Assembly: GCF_001540865.1 (NCBI RefSeq)
Contig: NC_033621.1
Coordinates: 17,592,412-17,656,411 of the forward strand
Length of the DNA: 64,000 nt
Direction: 5' to 3'
Origin: Ananas comosus
Lineage: Eukaryota; Streptophyta; Magnoliopsida; Poales; Bromeliaceae
This document shows positions 1 to 12,361 of the stretch, piece after piece; the first letter of the stretch is position 1; each line of letters starts with the position of its first letter. The translations under genes and the position numbers were made by a program. The notes beneath the pieces are model-generated. The model did not search any database. It worked only from the letters and a program-made list of their open reading frames with translations, and was not told where the DNA came from.

Positions 1-550
1 ATGGTGAGAGGAGAGGTTGAGGAAGAAGTCCCAAGTCCACAAGGCAAGCTCTCCTTCTTCTCCTTCTCCTTCTTCTCTTCTTGTTTCCCCTTCTTCTTCT
101 CTTTCTAGACAGTGTGAGAGAGTGAGAAGTGAGGGAATGAGAAAGAGGAAATGGCCTAAAAACCCTCTCATGTAACAAAATCCACTTAGATCCCTAAAAA
201 ATCCAATCTGTGCATCAGCCCGAACTGGGCAATTTTCGCCCAAAGGGACCGGTCTCTCCCACCCGGGACCGGTCCCTCGGGACCTTCCCAAAAAACAAGC
301 TCTCGGGAACCGGTCTCTCCCTGCCAGGGACCGGTTGCCTCAAGTCTACCGCAACACTGTTCCGGGGGGACCGGTATCTCCCACCAGGGATCGGTCTACG
401 AGAGTGAAAACTCTCAGGACTTAGCCAAAATCCAGAAATTCGATCTTTTAGGTCGGAATACAGTCTACGACCTTCCACCAAGTGTGGAAAAGCTCGGAAT
501 CCAAGTCAAGCACTCGAACCTCGCAATTTGCACAAGTCCAGTGTGTTACA
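1..550 (-). mobile_element. LTR family B fragment, 5' part, reversed
   Basis: Read on the minus strand this begins at 550 with TGTAACACACTGGAC, the same start as the family B LTR at 13069. From that end it carries a cluster of ACCGGT-centred palindromes (about 246-395) and then a CT-rich stretch near the window edge. The rest of the element lies outside the window, so no target duplication can be tested. No coding capacity is seen; the two open frames here are antisense readings of the palindrome cluster. Confidence 0.7.
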
Positions 551-2815
551 ATAAGAAAAACTGGAGTTTTACCAGTTTCGAGCGCCTAAAACATGGTTTG
601 GGTCGCCCAGAACTTGAGTGCTGAACTGAACTAAAACTGAAAGCCATTTCGGACCCTGTTTCAGGCACCCGGAAGTGGGCCCGAATTTTCACCTTGTGAT
701 TAACGTTTGCCTTGACACGTGTTCGATGGTAAGTGGGGTCCACTGGACCATGTTAAGGGTACATCATACCGCGGGCAAAAGAACCAAGAAGGAGTTCTGT
801 ATAGCCTGTGAGATTCGGACGCCCGGTTATGAGTTTCGGGCACCCGAAAGTACTGGTTCCTGCAGAACAGCAAGCTTGCATTTCTTGTTCCTAGGGCTTA
901 TTGTACCCTTTCGCCTCTTTATAAAAGCATGTCATCAACCCCCTGAGATGGTTTTTCACCCTCCTTCACAGTGAGGCTTGGATTTTGCACCAAAGTCTCT
1001 CTAAACTTTCCAAATTACCCAACTCCACCTTGAGGACTGCAATTTCAGTAGATTTTCAGCAGCGGCCTTCGGTGTTTTGGCTCGTGTGCGACGTAAGAGG
1101 ATCCGTTTGCCGCGAAACTTGATTTGGTGGTTAGTTGACTTCTTGGGGATTTCGTGAAGGTAATTTGACAGCATTTGATTGAGGTTAGTATGATCAAATT
1201 GAAGTTTTTCTCAGCTGCTGGTGTTCTTGAGCTGAAATTGGGATTTTATGGTTTTCTTGGATCAAATCTTTGGAGGAAGCTGGAATTTAGACCAGAGGCT
1301 GTTACTCCATCATTCTCCACTGGTTTTGGGACTTTTCTTCACCTGATTTGTGGATTGGAAGGTGAGTTTGACATTGAGGTTTTGGGAGGAATTAAGCTTA
1401 ATTGCTAAATTTGAGGGTATTGATGAAAACTTTGGTATTCTTGTGTTTAGACCCTTAGGGAAGGTTGTTACTGGTTCGAGGCTGATCTTGGCAGGGCTTC
1501 TTCCAGCAATTTCCAGCCTTTGTCAGACTCGTGTTAGAGGTAGGTTAATGTTTTATCGAAATCGTCGGATTTTCTCCTAAGCCGGAGTTGACAGCATGTG
1601 TTTTTGGCTTCGTTTATCATGTTAGTAGCTCGATTCGTAGATTTGCATTGTTCTTAAATGAAATATGAATTGGAGCTTTAAATGCTAGTGTTATTACACA
1701 TATTGGACTTGGAATTGACTTAGGAGAAAACTATAGGTTCTACACTGTCATTTTTAGAAAATTACCAGATTTAGCTTTAGGAGCTGTAATTTGTTTGTAT
1801 AGTCGCGGTATGTAGGCCGTGGATACCCAGAATAGTGTAGAATGCATTTACGCTCGTGTTGGGATCCCGAGCTTACTTTTACAGTAGTGTATAGACTGTT
1901 CCGAATTTTCGGGTGCCATTGTGGTTGACGGTGGACCTAGGTTGCTGTTTTTGCATTAGATTGTGCCGAGGGCACGTAAGTGTTGGTTGTTAGACCAGTT
2001 AAACCCTTCTATTTTGACTATAGCCTGTGAGAGCCTGATTGAGCTCGGCAGAGATACGCTTGCATACTCGGTTGGATAGCGCCCACGAGTGCCACTCCGA
2101 AATCGAGCTTTGTACTTTTACATTGTTGTCGTTGTGTTCTGGTTAGACTCGCTCTCCACTAACGACCCAGTGTGGTGATAGTTAGCATAGCTTCGACAGG
2201 CGGGACGGGTGTGTTTATAATCCCTAGTGAGATTGGGTCAGATAGGGCATTTCCATATCTACAGAGTGTTGGTTAATGATAGTATAGTAGCATATAGCTG
2301 TAGAGTTTTTTCAGCTTTCTTTACTATCCTTGAGCATACTTCTGTAGACTTAGTGGGAGAGCCGTGGAGGTCGATAGCGGTACCCACTGAGGACTACTTC
2401 TTTTTGCAGTAGTTCTCACACCCAGTTGTTGACTCCTTTTTGCAGAGCCACCTTCTTCGGCTGCTGCTATTGCTGATCTTGACAGTGGAAAGGGAGTCGC
2501 GAGCAAGATCTTTTCCCGTATTATTGCTGCTTTAGAGGAGTACCAGCTGCAGGTAGTTTTGGTTTTTGGCTACTTTATATACTGATGTCTAAGCCTCGCT
2601 GGAGCAAATGATATTGTAGCTGGAGACTTAGTATGTATTGTGAACCGTGTTATTTATATATGATTTCAGTTCTTTTAGTAGCTCTATACTACTGGTTGTA
2701 GTTTTGTATGATTACAGGTATAGGGACAGCTATCGCTTCATATACAGGAAAAATTTCATTGTATACGGCGGATTTTTCGGCGTGCCAGGGTAAACAAATA
2801 ATCCGGGGCGTGACA
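551..2815 (+). mobile_element. LTR remnant (family E), 3' end intact
   Basis: The stretch ends in CCGGGGCGTGACA, the terminal motif of the LTRs in this window, and has the paired-stem module at about 2346-2425: CTTAGTGGG pairs with CCCACTGAG, and GGACTACT with AGTAGTTC. A GGAAAGGGAGTCGC box follows at about 2488. The 5' end is not identifiable, probably because the family B element interrupts it. No reverse transcriptase, integrase or gag frame is present. The 5 bp after the end (TGGAG) has no partner upstream in the window. Confidence 0.6.
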
Positions 2816-3230
2816 TGGAGCCCGGGGGTGGCCGACGGCGGCTGGACGGCGAGCGCTCCGGTAGGGGGAGGTCGCGGCCAGTCAGAAAGGGCCCGAGCAG
2901 GCACTGGCCGGCAGCGGGAGGCAGCCGGTGGTGTAGCGAAGGAGATCGAGCCCGAGCAGTCTTGGCTCGGGTTCGGGGAGCGACGGCAGCCGGGCTGCGG
3001 CCGAAGGAGAGTCAGGGAGACGGCGGCACGCCGCCTGGGGCCGAGGGAGCACAGCGCGGCCGACAGTAGGCAACGACGGTGCGCAGAGACACTGCTAGCC
3101 CAAGCTCGGCCCGAGTGAAATTATGGGCGGCAGCCGGTGGTGCTCCGGGACGACGGGGCGGCGAGCGGGAGGTTGTCTCAGGGTCAGAATAATAGTGTCC
3201 ACAAAATAGATCTTAAAGTCATCGGAAGCA
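2816..3230. other. GC-rich segment without an identifiable gene
   Basis: This is a G+C-rich block of GGC/CGG words next to the family E LTR end. Frames of up to 136 codons are open on both strands, as expected from such composition, but they are rich in Arg, Gly and Ala with no recognisable domain. It could be a fragment of an old gene or a GC-rich transposon part. Confidence 0.35.
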
Positions 3231-3463
3231 TGATAATTAAAGTGGAAAATCTATTAGATATTAATATGGGACACTGAGACCCAAAAGTTCTATTAGCAAA
3301 AAAAAATTGCTAATGAAATATATATAGCAACTTAGAGCATGGAATTGCATACAAATATCAGCTTATTCACAATAGCAAGTGTGCAGTGCTTACTAGCAAC
3401 CAGAGGAGCAACAAATATTGAAATATTCGCTACAGAACATATGTTACTAACCACTGATGTCTA

Positions 3464-3808
3464 TGTGTCTTGGAAGTGAGATCGACATCTTTGATAGCTG
3501 CAATACGAAGAAGAAACATCAGCTTAAGTCGATAAAATATAGCCATATATAATCAAAAGGATAAGAAAGATGCTTTTCCTGACACCGTCATCTGCAACCT
3601 CACAAACTATATTTTTGATTCAAATCAATAGGTAACCATTGCAGTATCACCAAACAATATGTAAGCCACAGTAAACATTAAAAAAAGAAAAAATACAAAC
3701 ATAAAAAGAAGAGCCTGACCGTAGAGCTTATGTCTATTGTATCGGAGTTGCATTTGATATTCGTTAACTTCTTCACTAATCATAGAATCCAGCTTTGAGC
3801 AGCTCTAA
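3464..3808 (-). pseudogene. Possible spliced gene fragment (two exons)
   Basis: On the minus strand, an acceptor (pyrimidine tract then TTTTTTAG) precedes an exon of about 85 bases at roughly 3722-3808, and a second acceptor (CTTCTTCGTATTGCAG) precedes an exon of about 46 bases at roughly 3464-3510 that ends in a GTTAGT donor. Joining the exons at a GTCAGG donor keeps one frame open across the junction, giving a hydrophilic peptide that contains SEEVNEYQMQLRYNRHKLY. The family is not recognised. Neither a start nor further exons were found, so this is either a fragment of a nuclear gene or a chance arrangement. Confidence 0.3.
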
Positions 3809-4062
3809 AAAAGGAAAAAATATATTATTAATAATGATTCAGAACCTATAAATGCCATTTAAATTCTTAGAGAAACTGTATCGAATAGCCGGCTTGCATG
3901 ATAAACAAATGTGATGCCTTAATGTTCGAACAAATTATGGCCTTGCAGAACTCTTCTTAAACCCAAACAAACCAATCTCAGATTAAACAAATACTGATAC
4001 AAAACAAATTTAGTGTCTATTGTTCTAATATATTCTATAAGTTAAATCAAAATAATTTTTTT

Positions 4063-4854
4063 AGGCTAAATTACATAAAACCCTCATGTCAAAACCCGAT
4101 TTTTCACTTTCCCCCTGTCATTTAAAAACTTACACTTTACCCCCTTGTAAAATGAAAAATATTCACAGGGGGGGTACCGTGTGTAAAATGACTATTTTGC
4201 CCTTCACCATTTTCGTCTCCTCCCTCATCTTCCTCAACCGCCGCCTCGATCGGCCGCGATTCACACCTCAATCGGTCGTGATTTCTCTCCATTTTCTTCT
4301 CCACCTGCTCCCCTTCTCCTCCTGTACCTTCGCCGCCCTTCGATTTCGGCGACAGTAGGGAAGAAATCGAGGTGGACGCTGATGGAGAGGTAGGCAAGGG
4401 CAACGAGGGCGAAGGCGAGGCGGCGGAGGAGGGCAAAGGGGATGTAGGCGAGGGCGAGGGCGAGGCGGTGGAGAAGGGCGAGGCGGTGAGCCGGAGGGAG
4501 GCAAAGCAACAGGGAAGAGGGCAGAGCGATATTTTTGGCATAAAAAATATTTTATAACGGAACCCTAACGGATCACTAATGGTGGGGGTAAAGTACACAT
4601 TTTTCATTTAACAAGGGGGCAAAGTGTAAGTTTTTAAATGATAGGAGGGAAGTGAAAAATTGAGTTTTGTGTGATACCCCAATAATCCCACATCGGATGG
4701 GAATGGGGTTGTCATTGGGTTTATAAGAGACTTAGACACTAGTAATAATAACTAGGCTTAAGCATTTTGGGCTGATAGTTTAGGCCCAACGAGTTATTGT
4801 TGCTAGTGGGCTGGGTCGTTACATTTTGACAGGGGGGTTTTCTGTAATTTAGCC
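4063..4854. mobile_element. Terminal-inverted-repeat transposon (MITE-like)
   Basis: The left end, GGCTAAATTACATAAAACCC, recurs inverted at the right end (TGTAATTTAGCC at 4843-4854). The inverted repeat runs about 95 bp inward through the blocks for TTTTTCACTTTCCCCC and AAAACTTACACTTT. The right arm is split by a separate 154 bp insertion (4670-4823). The flanks are T-runs, so the target duplication cannot be read. The GC-rich middle opens long low-complexity frames with no transposase similarity, so this is a non-autonomous element. Confidence 0.75.
4670..4823 (+). mobile_element. Small LTR-like insertion (TRIM-type), TSD TTTTG
   Basis: A 154 bp segment starts TGTGATACCCCAATAATCCC and ends GTCGTTACA (TG...CA). 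It is flanked by TTTTG at 4665-4669 and 4824-4828. Removing it together with one TTTTG restores the right inverted repeat of the surrounding transposon. The CCCACATCGG motif near its start is common in short plant LTRs. Most likely a solo LTR of a miniature (TRIM) retrotransposon. Confidence 0.8.
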
Positions 4855-5607
4855 TTTTTTTTATAAGTAATTAAGACAAACATGCAACATGAACAGTTGA
4901 TCCCATAGATCAAAAAGTAAGCCAAGTATGTCACATAGACTAAAAATTTTGGGCATTAATACAGCTGTATAGATAGATAGTATTAGAAAACGAACATAAA
5001 GCAAAACCAACAAAAAAAAAAAGAGTAAAAACAATAAAGATGTGTTTCCACATTTAAAATGTCTTTGAAGCAATCTGTAATAGAAATCAGTGGTTGCAAC
5101 AAATGTCTAAATTCCAACCAAGTTGCCATATATACCATGCAAAAGCTTTGGCAATTTTGTTCATGAAATAGATTGTAGACATATAAAAATTAAGCCAAGC
5201 ATGCCACATGGATTAAAACTTACGAGGTTAATATAGGTGTATAAATATGTAATAACTGAGATTTAAATAAAAGGGAATTCAACTTTGAATTTTAAATTTC
5301 AAATATATATATATATATATATATATATACTAATATATACCGCACCCTAGTATAGTTAGTATGTATATATATATAGTATGAGCTCCTATGCTTTTAAAAG
5401 TACCAAGTCATTGGTGCTTGTAAGTTTTAGCCTTTGGATTAAAATGATAGTGGTTCCCTAGAGTTTAGTGGTGGTCCCCCTAGGGTTGAGTGGGTGGCTG
5501 GTTGAATAGTATGATCTAAAAGGTGGAATTGACTATAGTATAGATCTAACGGCTAAAAAAGCAATAGCAAAAGAGCGCAAACACTATTAATAGTATTCCA
5601 GCTCAGC

Positions 5608-5645
<38 letters not shown>
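4855..5645. repeat. AT-rich spacer with (TA)n and (GA)n microsatellites
   Basis: This AT-rich DNA has no supportable gene. It contains a (TA)n run at about 5304-5329, a second short TA run at about 5363-5375, and a (GA)n run at about 5613-5644 abutting the next transposon. Confidence 0.7.
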
Positions 5646-5646
<1 letters not shown>

Positions 5647-5647
5647 A

Positions 5648-6178
5648 GGCCGGTATACTATCGGTAGCACGGAGGCCTCTGTGCAACCAAGTTGTTTTCA
5701 ATGATGCGGCTTCCAAATCGATGATCGGTTCCATTAGACTTGACCTACACTATTGAAAGTATTTGGAAATTAAATTTCATAAGTTTTTGACATTATTTGG
5801 CTAGTGATCAAAAGGTCTTAAAATTGACAATTTTAATGGTAGATTTGATGCGTTTGTAAATTTAACGGTGTAAAACACTCCAAATCTGATGAAATTTTTA
5901 TAGAAAATTCTTTTCACTATTTAGAGTAAGATCAGTACCTCTGTTCTTAAATTCAAATCTTTTATCATCATTTTTTATGGGATTTTTATTTTCAGCCGTT
6001 AATTTTTAAACTACTCGTTTGATAGGTAAATGATGCCGAAAAATTATGAAATTTAGTTTTCAAATACTTTCAATAGTGTAGATCAAGTCTAATGGAGCCG
6101 ATCGTTGATTTGGAAGCCGCAGCATTGAAAATAACTTAGTAGCACGGAGGCCTCCGTGCTACCGATATTATACCAGCC
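5648..6178. mobile_element. 531 bp MITE with long terminal inverted repeats
   Basis: The left arm starts GGCCGGTATACTATCGGTAG and the right arm ends with its near-perfect inverse (CTACCGATATTATACCAGCC). Inverted identity continues for about 130 bp through the reverse complement of the GCGGCTTCCAAATC block. A TA dinucleotide lies on each side (5646-5647 and 6179-6180), which would fit a Tc1/mariner-type duplication. The core is AT-rich and non-coding. Confidence 0.8.
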
Positions 6179-6180
6179 TA

Positions 6181-6182
6181 AC

Positions 6183-6219
<37 letters not shown>

Positions 6220-7571
6220 TTTTATTGGTGGAATTCGGAGAGGATGGATTTCGTTGCAAATCGGCGACCAAATCTGATGAAACAAAATAGTAGTTTTGAT
6301 GCCCCAGTCGTGCTGAACACGCTAGCGCAGTCTGATCGAAAATCCGACGAACGGATCTCTGGGTATCGCATAAAGTTCGCTGAGGGGCCAAAATTGGCAA
6401 AACAAAAAATTCGCAAAAAGCCACACATTTTATGTACCGTTTTGCGCTATTTCGAATGTCGAGGTGCATACGCACGAAATACACGCGTTGTGAGGGACTT
6501 GGCTAAAAATATTTAGCTCCACAGGACTAAACTGTAATTTGGCCAGCTTGTATATATTGGGCATCTAGGGTTTCCATGCAAACCCTAACCCTAAGTTGCC
6601 TTAGCTCCCTCCAGCTACGCCCCATCCGTCACCAGCACCCCTCCCTACCCTCGCCGTGCACCTCGGCCACCGGCGAGCACCTCCGACCGCCAAAAAAGCC
6701 GGCATTGCCTCTTCTCCACCATCTTCTCCACCAGATTGACATCATCCCTGCCCTGTGGACCACTAGGGCCATTCACAGCCTCAGGCCTCCTCCCATGGCC
6801 GTGTCCCAAACTTTGATGACTTCCCCGCCGGTCCTCCGCTGTCCTCGCGTGTCGTCGTTGCCTCCTGGGCAACCTGCGGCCAAGCTCGGTCAGCTCGGGC
6901 CGAGCTTAGGTTAGCTCGTGGGGCGCGAGCTGCCGCTGCCTGGATCTGGCGGCGCCGCCCTCCCTTGGTCTCCAGCAACCCCCTACACGCCATCGCCGCC
7001 GTCCCCGTTGGCCGCCACTGCCGCCCTAGCTCCCTGCGGCCACCCCTGTGAAGCTCAGGCCTAAACTTGGCCCGTAGTGTCCCTGTGCGCCGCCGCCGCC
7101 CTAGATCGGCCGTGCTGCCTTTCCCTAGTCTCTGGCAGCCCGTCGCTATCGTCGCGAAGCTCCCCTGGCCACTGCCCGGTCGTCGTTGCCCCGTGAGCCC
7201 AAGGCCAAGTCGTGCGGGCTTGATCTACCCCGCCGCGCCTCCGGCCACCTCCCGCCGCCGGCCAGCACATGCCCCGGCTCCTATCCGCCGGTCGCACCCA
7301 CCTCCTGTCGGCGCGCCCGTCGTCCGGCCATCACCGGCCAACCCGTGCTCCCATTGGTCTCGGTAAGCTTGATTATATGCTTTCTGCTCACAATATCGAG
7401 TTCGGATCACTATTCCGACGATCCGAGGGCACCCTGACGCTCCCGAAAGTGAGCACGATGATCCTTGATCAGTGCCGATCATCGTGCTCACCTCCTTTGT
7501 GGTCAGCGAGGCCCCGGTTTACGAATTAAGTGTTGTTTAGGCATTGTGCGCGTAGTTCGCAAGTTTTCGTG
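6181..7571 (+). mobile_element. LTR-like remnant H, left part
   Basis: A (GT)n run at about 6186-6217 opens this stretch. It resembles the LTRs nearby in style: nonsense-rich sequence, then a G+C-rich portion from about 6600. It is cut at 7571 by a solo LTR and resumes at 10276. Open frames of 70-110 codons occur on both strands in the G+C-rich part but show no domain. The 5' boundary is not identifiable. Confidence 0.4.
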
Positions 7572-10275
7572 TGTAATATACCGAAAGCTCGGTAGACTAC
7601 ATGGAACTTTAGTCAAATTGACCAAAGTGTGTGAGAGCGATGTTTGGACAAAGTCCATCTGATACTCCAACAATGTTGGAAAGGTTAAAGTTGAGTTCCG
7701 AATGCATTAGAGGGGTTTTATCATTGCTCGGCGCAAATTGGAGTCGAAGCAATGCCAAAATCAAGTCTGGAGCATTGTTAACCGGTGAAGCCCTAGGGGA
7801 GTACCGGTACCATGCAGCAAACCGAGAGCAGCAGCTCTCGGCTTTAGCCTCTGTCAAGCTGGTTAACCGGTGACTGTCCTAGGCAATACCGGTACCCTAT
7901 AGTAAACAGAGAAATAGCAGCTCGGGTTTGAGCTGATTACCAACGGCGTACGGGTGAAGCAATCCCGCGTACTGATACGCAGTGTTGTGTGCAGCAGAGT
8001 TTAGCCTGCTGCAAATAAAAGAATTGGGAGGGTTTATTTGTAATTGTGGCGTCCTATAAAGACCTCACCACCCCTCCTCTCTTGTTCACAGCAGTGAACC
8101 TCCACTCCTCTCTCATTTCTCTCCCTCTCTCTCTCTAGGAACTCTCCCCCAAGGTGAAAGGAGGAGACTAAGAGAAAGATTTGGAGGAGATTTGGAGTCT
8201 TGAAGGGTCTAAAGCTCTCCTACAAGGTGGAGCTTGGTGGGCATCTAGGCTAAGGTGAGGTTTCTTGTAAGAACTAGGCTAGGGTTTGGTTTTATACACT
8301 AGAACTCTAGGTTTTGATCTTCTTACATGATGGGAAACCTGGTAGAGACCATGGAACTCGTGAAAATCCATGTTTATCCATGAGCTCTCATGGTGGAATT
8401 CTAGGGTTTGCTTTAGACGCCCTTAGAATGGTTTGAATGACCTAGAAATGATTTTAGAGGGATTCTTAGATGATTCTAAGCTTATCTTTGCTTAGCTCTA
8501 AGATCAAAATAGTGAATTGTCGCTATATGGCACTGTTAAGGCAGCAAAATTGGGGCTTTTGCCCTAGGTTGGTTTAAAAGCAAATTGATCTTATAGAAAC
8601 CAAATTGGGAATATTTTCGACTCGTTGGAAGACTCAGTTCGCCGTTCCGACGAGTCTACGCAAAGTTATCGGGAAAAAGCCTAATTCGGCTTCGTTTTGC
8701 AACAGGCGAGAGAATAGGCGCCCAAAAATCACGAGAATTGAACCGTAGCACCTTTACAACCATACGAGGTAGGTGGCGCTTCCTGAAATCGATGAATTTT
8801 CTTTTATATCTAAAGTGTCATTTCTTGAGCATAGGTTTTATATGATCATTATGCATTGTAGGGTGAAATGAGAGCATGTGGATATGTATTATTGCATGTT
8901 GTGAGTACAAATGCATGTGAGATGATTGTAAACTAGTGAGAACTTGTAAAAAAATCCTATGTATGCATGAATGATGACAAGAACCTAGAAAAGGCAAAGG
9001 ACTTAGTGACATTGAGAACAAATGACATTATGACATATGGATTGTGTGGCATTAGTAAATGAAATGAATGCTAGAGTTGGACTCTTAGTCGAGTGGCATC
9101 AATGAGTTTTGAATGCTAGTATTACAATAGTGACATTAATGGATCAAGAATGCTAGTGTAAAAGAGTGGCATTAATGAGTATAGAATGCTAGAAAGAACA
9201 CTTAGTGTGTGTGGCACAATAAAAGTTAAAGAATGCAAGTAAATGACATAGTTGAAATTATGACATAACAATCTTATAGTTAAGGGTCATATGAGCATTG
9301 AAATTTTTAGAGTTAAGGATTGATCATACTCGCCTGTAAGTCTTGGCTTGAGGGTGGTCGCTCCCCATCAAGCGATGAGCTCCGGAGTTGTCATCACTGG
9401 AAAGGTGTTTGTCCCAGAGGACAGTCCCATCGGGAGGAAGCTGAGAGCCCGACATTAGGGATTTGAGTTTGTGAGTTTATTGGTCCCGTTGGGAGGAAGC
9501 TGAGGGCCTGATAGTAGGGACTTGATTTGGTGAGTTTATTAAGGGCGAAACTTACGAGCTAGCTAAGAGAATTGAGAATTGGAAAGTAATTTTGCATTCA
9601 ACATGAGCATGCTATTTGAGCATAATCATTGATTATATCTTGTTCAGGCATATTAGCTGGATTTGTTTAGTTTGGCTACTATCTATCTCTATTCTTCTAT
9701 TATGCCTAATTTAGACCTAGTAGGAAAGTCGGCGAGGTCGGCGGCCGAACCCACTGAGAACTTTGTTGTAGTTCTCACCCCACTATTTCCATAGAGCCGG
9801 GACCAAGTGAGCCTGCCGACGATCATGGTAAAGGTATCGCGTCATAGATAGTGACCACCCGAGTTGGTTATATTTTGTGTAGTTGCATACCTTTTATATA
9901 TCATCTTTTTTACTTTGATGATTATAATTGTATGAATGATGCAAATGTATTAATGAAAGAATGTAAAGAGTTCTATTTTAGAAAATATGTGATGTAAAAA
10001 GAAATGATGCAAAGGATGTAAAAGAATACAAATGTTGAAAGCATGTATGTGATTAAAAGTTAATCATTTTACTTGTATGGATGTTTAGTTTAGTACTTTC
10101 ACTTTGGCTATTGCTTGCCCTCGTGCAAGCCACATATGTATGTTTCCGCATGTGCAATCTCTCTACTTGATTTGTACTTATGTTTAGCCTTGGGCGGACA
10201 GGGGAGGTGCTGTCCGTTCGGCGTCTGTTCGACGTGCCCGAACCGACCAAATAGGACCGGTCTTGGGGCATGACA
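7572..10275 (+). mobile_element. Solo LTR, 2704 bp, imperfect TSD TCGTG/TTGTG
   Basis: It starts TGTAATATACCGAAAGC and ends TTGGGGCATGACA. The preceding 5 bp are TCGTG and the following 5 bp TTGTG, a single C-to-T difference at a CpG, the expected decay of a target duplication. ACCGGT-containing palindromes lie at about 7780-7893, a candidate TATA box (CCTATAAAGACC) at about 8053, then a CT-rich leader. The paired-stem module is at about 9713-9780 and the terminal GGACAG/CTGTCC hairpin at 10196-10215. There is no internal coding region or second LTR. Confidence 0.85.
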
Positions 10276-12361
10276 TTGTGTCGCTCCCGCGCTCTCCACA
10301 GTGGATGACCATGCTCTGAATCATGAGCACGGTCTTCGGTATGTCAAGACCTATCAGCGTGTGTCTCAGCCAGCCTTGAAAGACCTCGGTTTGCGCTGTC
10401 GGGCCGTAAAACCTCGAAAATCACATAAAATAATGTGATTTTAGGTGATCGCAGGGACTTTTATGCAAATGTATGCTTCATGGCTGCTGTGGGCAGTGTG
10501 TGCGAGCAGGTGTGACTTCTAGACTGGTTGTCCAAGGTCCGAGGCTTTTACGAAAATTGAATATCAATTTTTGGTGTGTTTTTCAGCGAAATCTGCCAAC
10601 GGAACGCGATTTCAGTTCGGATTCCTTCCGACGGTGCCTCACTATAAATTGTTTTGTCACTGAGCCTTATTGGCTTGTCACTTGTGTCATTTCGAGGGTT
10701 CGAAGATGACGGGTAAGCGACGGTGGGTTTCGGTGTTGAAATTGGCACTTCCGGGAATCCGGATCGGAACGGTTATCCGACGATAATCGTTTCGATGTGA
10801 GGTTACGTGTTTGCTGCCAGAACACCTTAGTTATGATGTTGTGTGGCAGCGGGTGACTTGTGGTGTGAGTCGGTGAGTCCCAGAACACTTCGTGGGTCCC
10901 GGCAGAGTCCTGGTGCGATTTTCGGAACTTCCGGCGAGTTACGGTAATCGATTTTGGGAAACTGATTCCCGTGGGTTTACTAGGGGATTGTGAGTTAGTA
11001 TTGTATATATATGTGGGTTGGATTCTAACTCAGTAGACCCTCCGTAGGTCCGGTTGACATTCTTCCACAGTAGGAAGACATGCGCTACACACGTAAAGGT
11101 AGGTACTTCGACCCGAAGTCGGTACAGTGATGCATGTCGGTAACATCTTTTTCACCCCTTTTCTTTTATTACCTTACATACTATGTGCTGAGCCTAGCAC
11201 CCACACTATATCGTTTTATTGCTCTACTTGGTTTCTTTACATACTCAGCATCATGATTTAGAAGTAAAGCAACTTTGTGTTCCTTGTGTGAGATCTGTGA
11301 CCTACTCGGTCTGTTTCTTGTATCTCATATTGTGACCTATTCGATCGGTTCGTTGCATCTGGTATTGTAACTTACTTGGTCGGTTGAACTACTTGGTGAC
11401 CTACACGGTCGGTATACCCTGAGAGGTAAGATTGTTAGCTAGTTGCCGACGATTGGCTATTGAGCATATCAGCATCGATCGCACTAGTCATTCGCATTTC
11501 ATGAACACCAACAGTCTGATCCACCGCAAAAGAGTGTTCTTTTCCGAAAAAGTGGTTGGGCGTGCCAACCCGTGAGCCCAGCGGCGCAGTAGAATATGCC
11601 TGAGGTCTGCGGACCGATATGGCAGGTTTCTAATTGGGTATTTTTGGACTTCTCGTCCGATTGATGCATGCATACAGTAGCGGTAGTGATTCATATATAT
11701 CTCGTTCCCTTATTTATCATTGCTACTGTATTACCATTATCTATACTTGTAGTTATTCTCCTTGATTGGTAAGTACCCCTCGCCCTCGTCGGCTTGTGGT
11801 ACCCACTGGGATGGGAGACATGTGTACATGTTCTCAACCCCTACCCCCCACCCCCCTTTTAGGTGACGTCGCGGATCCAAGTCGGGATGGTGCGTGAGGA
11901 GCATTTCTAGTGATCAATTAGAGCTCCTGACCCGGTGGACTTTGATTAAATTTCTTAACTTACCTTCTTAAATAATTGACTTAGTTATTATGGTTCAGTT
12001 GGTTTTATGTTATTTGGATAAATGTGATTTTGTGAATGTAATAAAGTACTTATGATTTTCTAATGAAATAAAAACAGTTTTCTACCCCTCGTGGTAGCGT
12101 GTTTTAAAAGAAAAGGTTTTCATGTGGAAACTGTTTTAAAAAGAATTTTTTGGTTTTCGTGATTCTTAGTATTTCAAAATAAGTTTTCGAGTAGGAAATG
12201 TTTTAAACTAATATATGTGAATTTATATTAAACTATGATGAATGTGAATGATGTACGTGAATATGATTGTATGTGGATGTTCATACTGTGTGGTTGTACC
12301 TAATTCTTCGATTCCTCGTGTTTGCCCCTCTATTAATAAATTTGTTTCTCAGAACATGGAG
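10276..12361 (+). mobile_element. LTR-like remnant H, right part
   Basis: This continues the sequence interrupted at 7571 and is itself broken at 12361 by the family A LTR. A perfect 10 bp hairpin (AAAATCACAT, loop AAAATA, ATGTGATTTT) lies at 10417-10442. A divergent paired-stem module is at about 11782-11845, with GAGACATG facing CATGTTCTC. This supports an LTR origin, but no TG...CA end is visible, perhaps because its 3' tail at 20412-20491 is truncated by plastid DNA. Confidence 0.45.

Noticed and set aside
4137..4607. 156-codon minus frame, Pro/Ser-rich
   Set aside because: It lies inside a transposon and comes from GGCGAGGGCGAGG-type repeats.
6577..6593. Telomere-like AAACCCTAACCCTAA
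   Set aside because: Only about two units; isolated copies are common in plant leaders and not evidence of a telomere.
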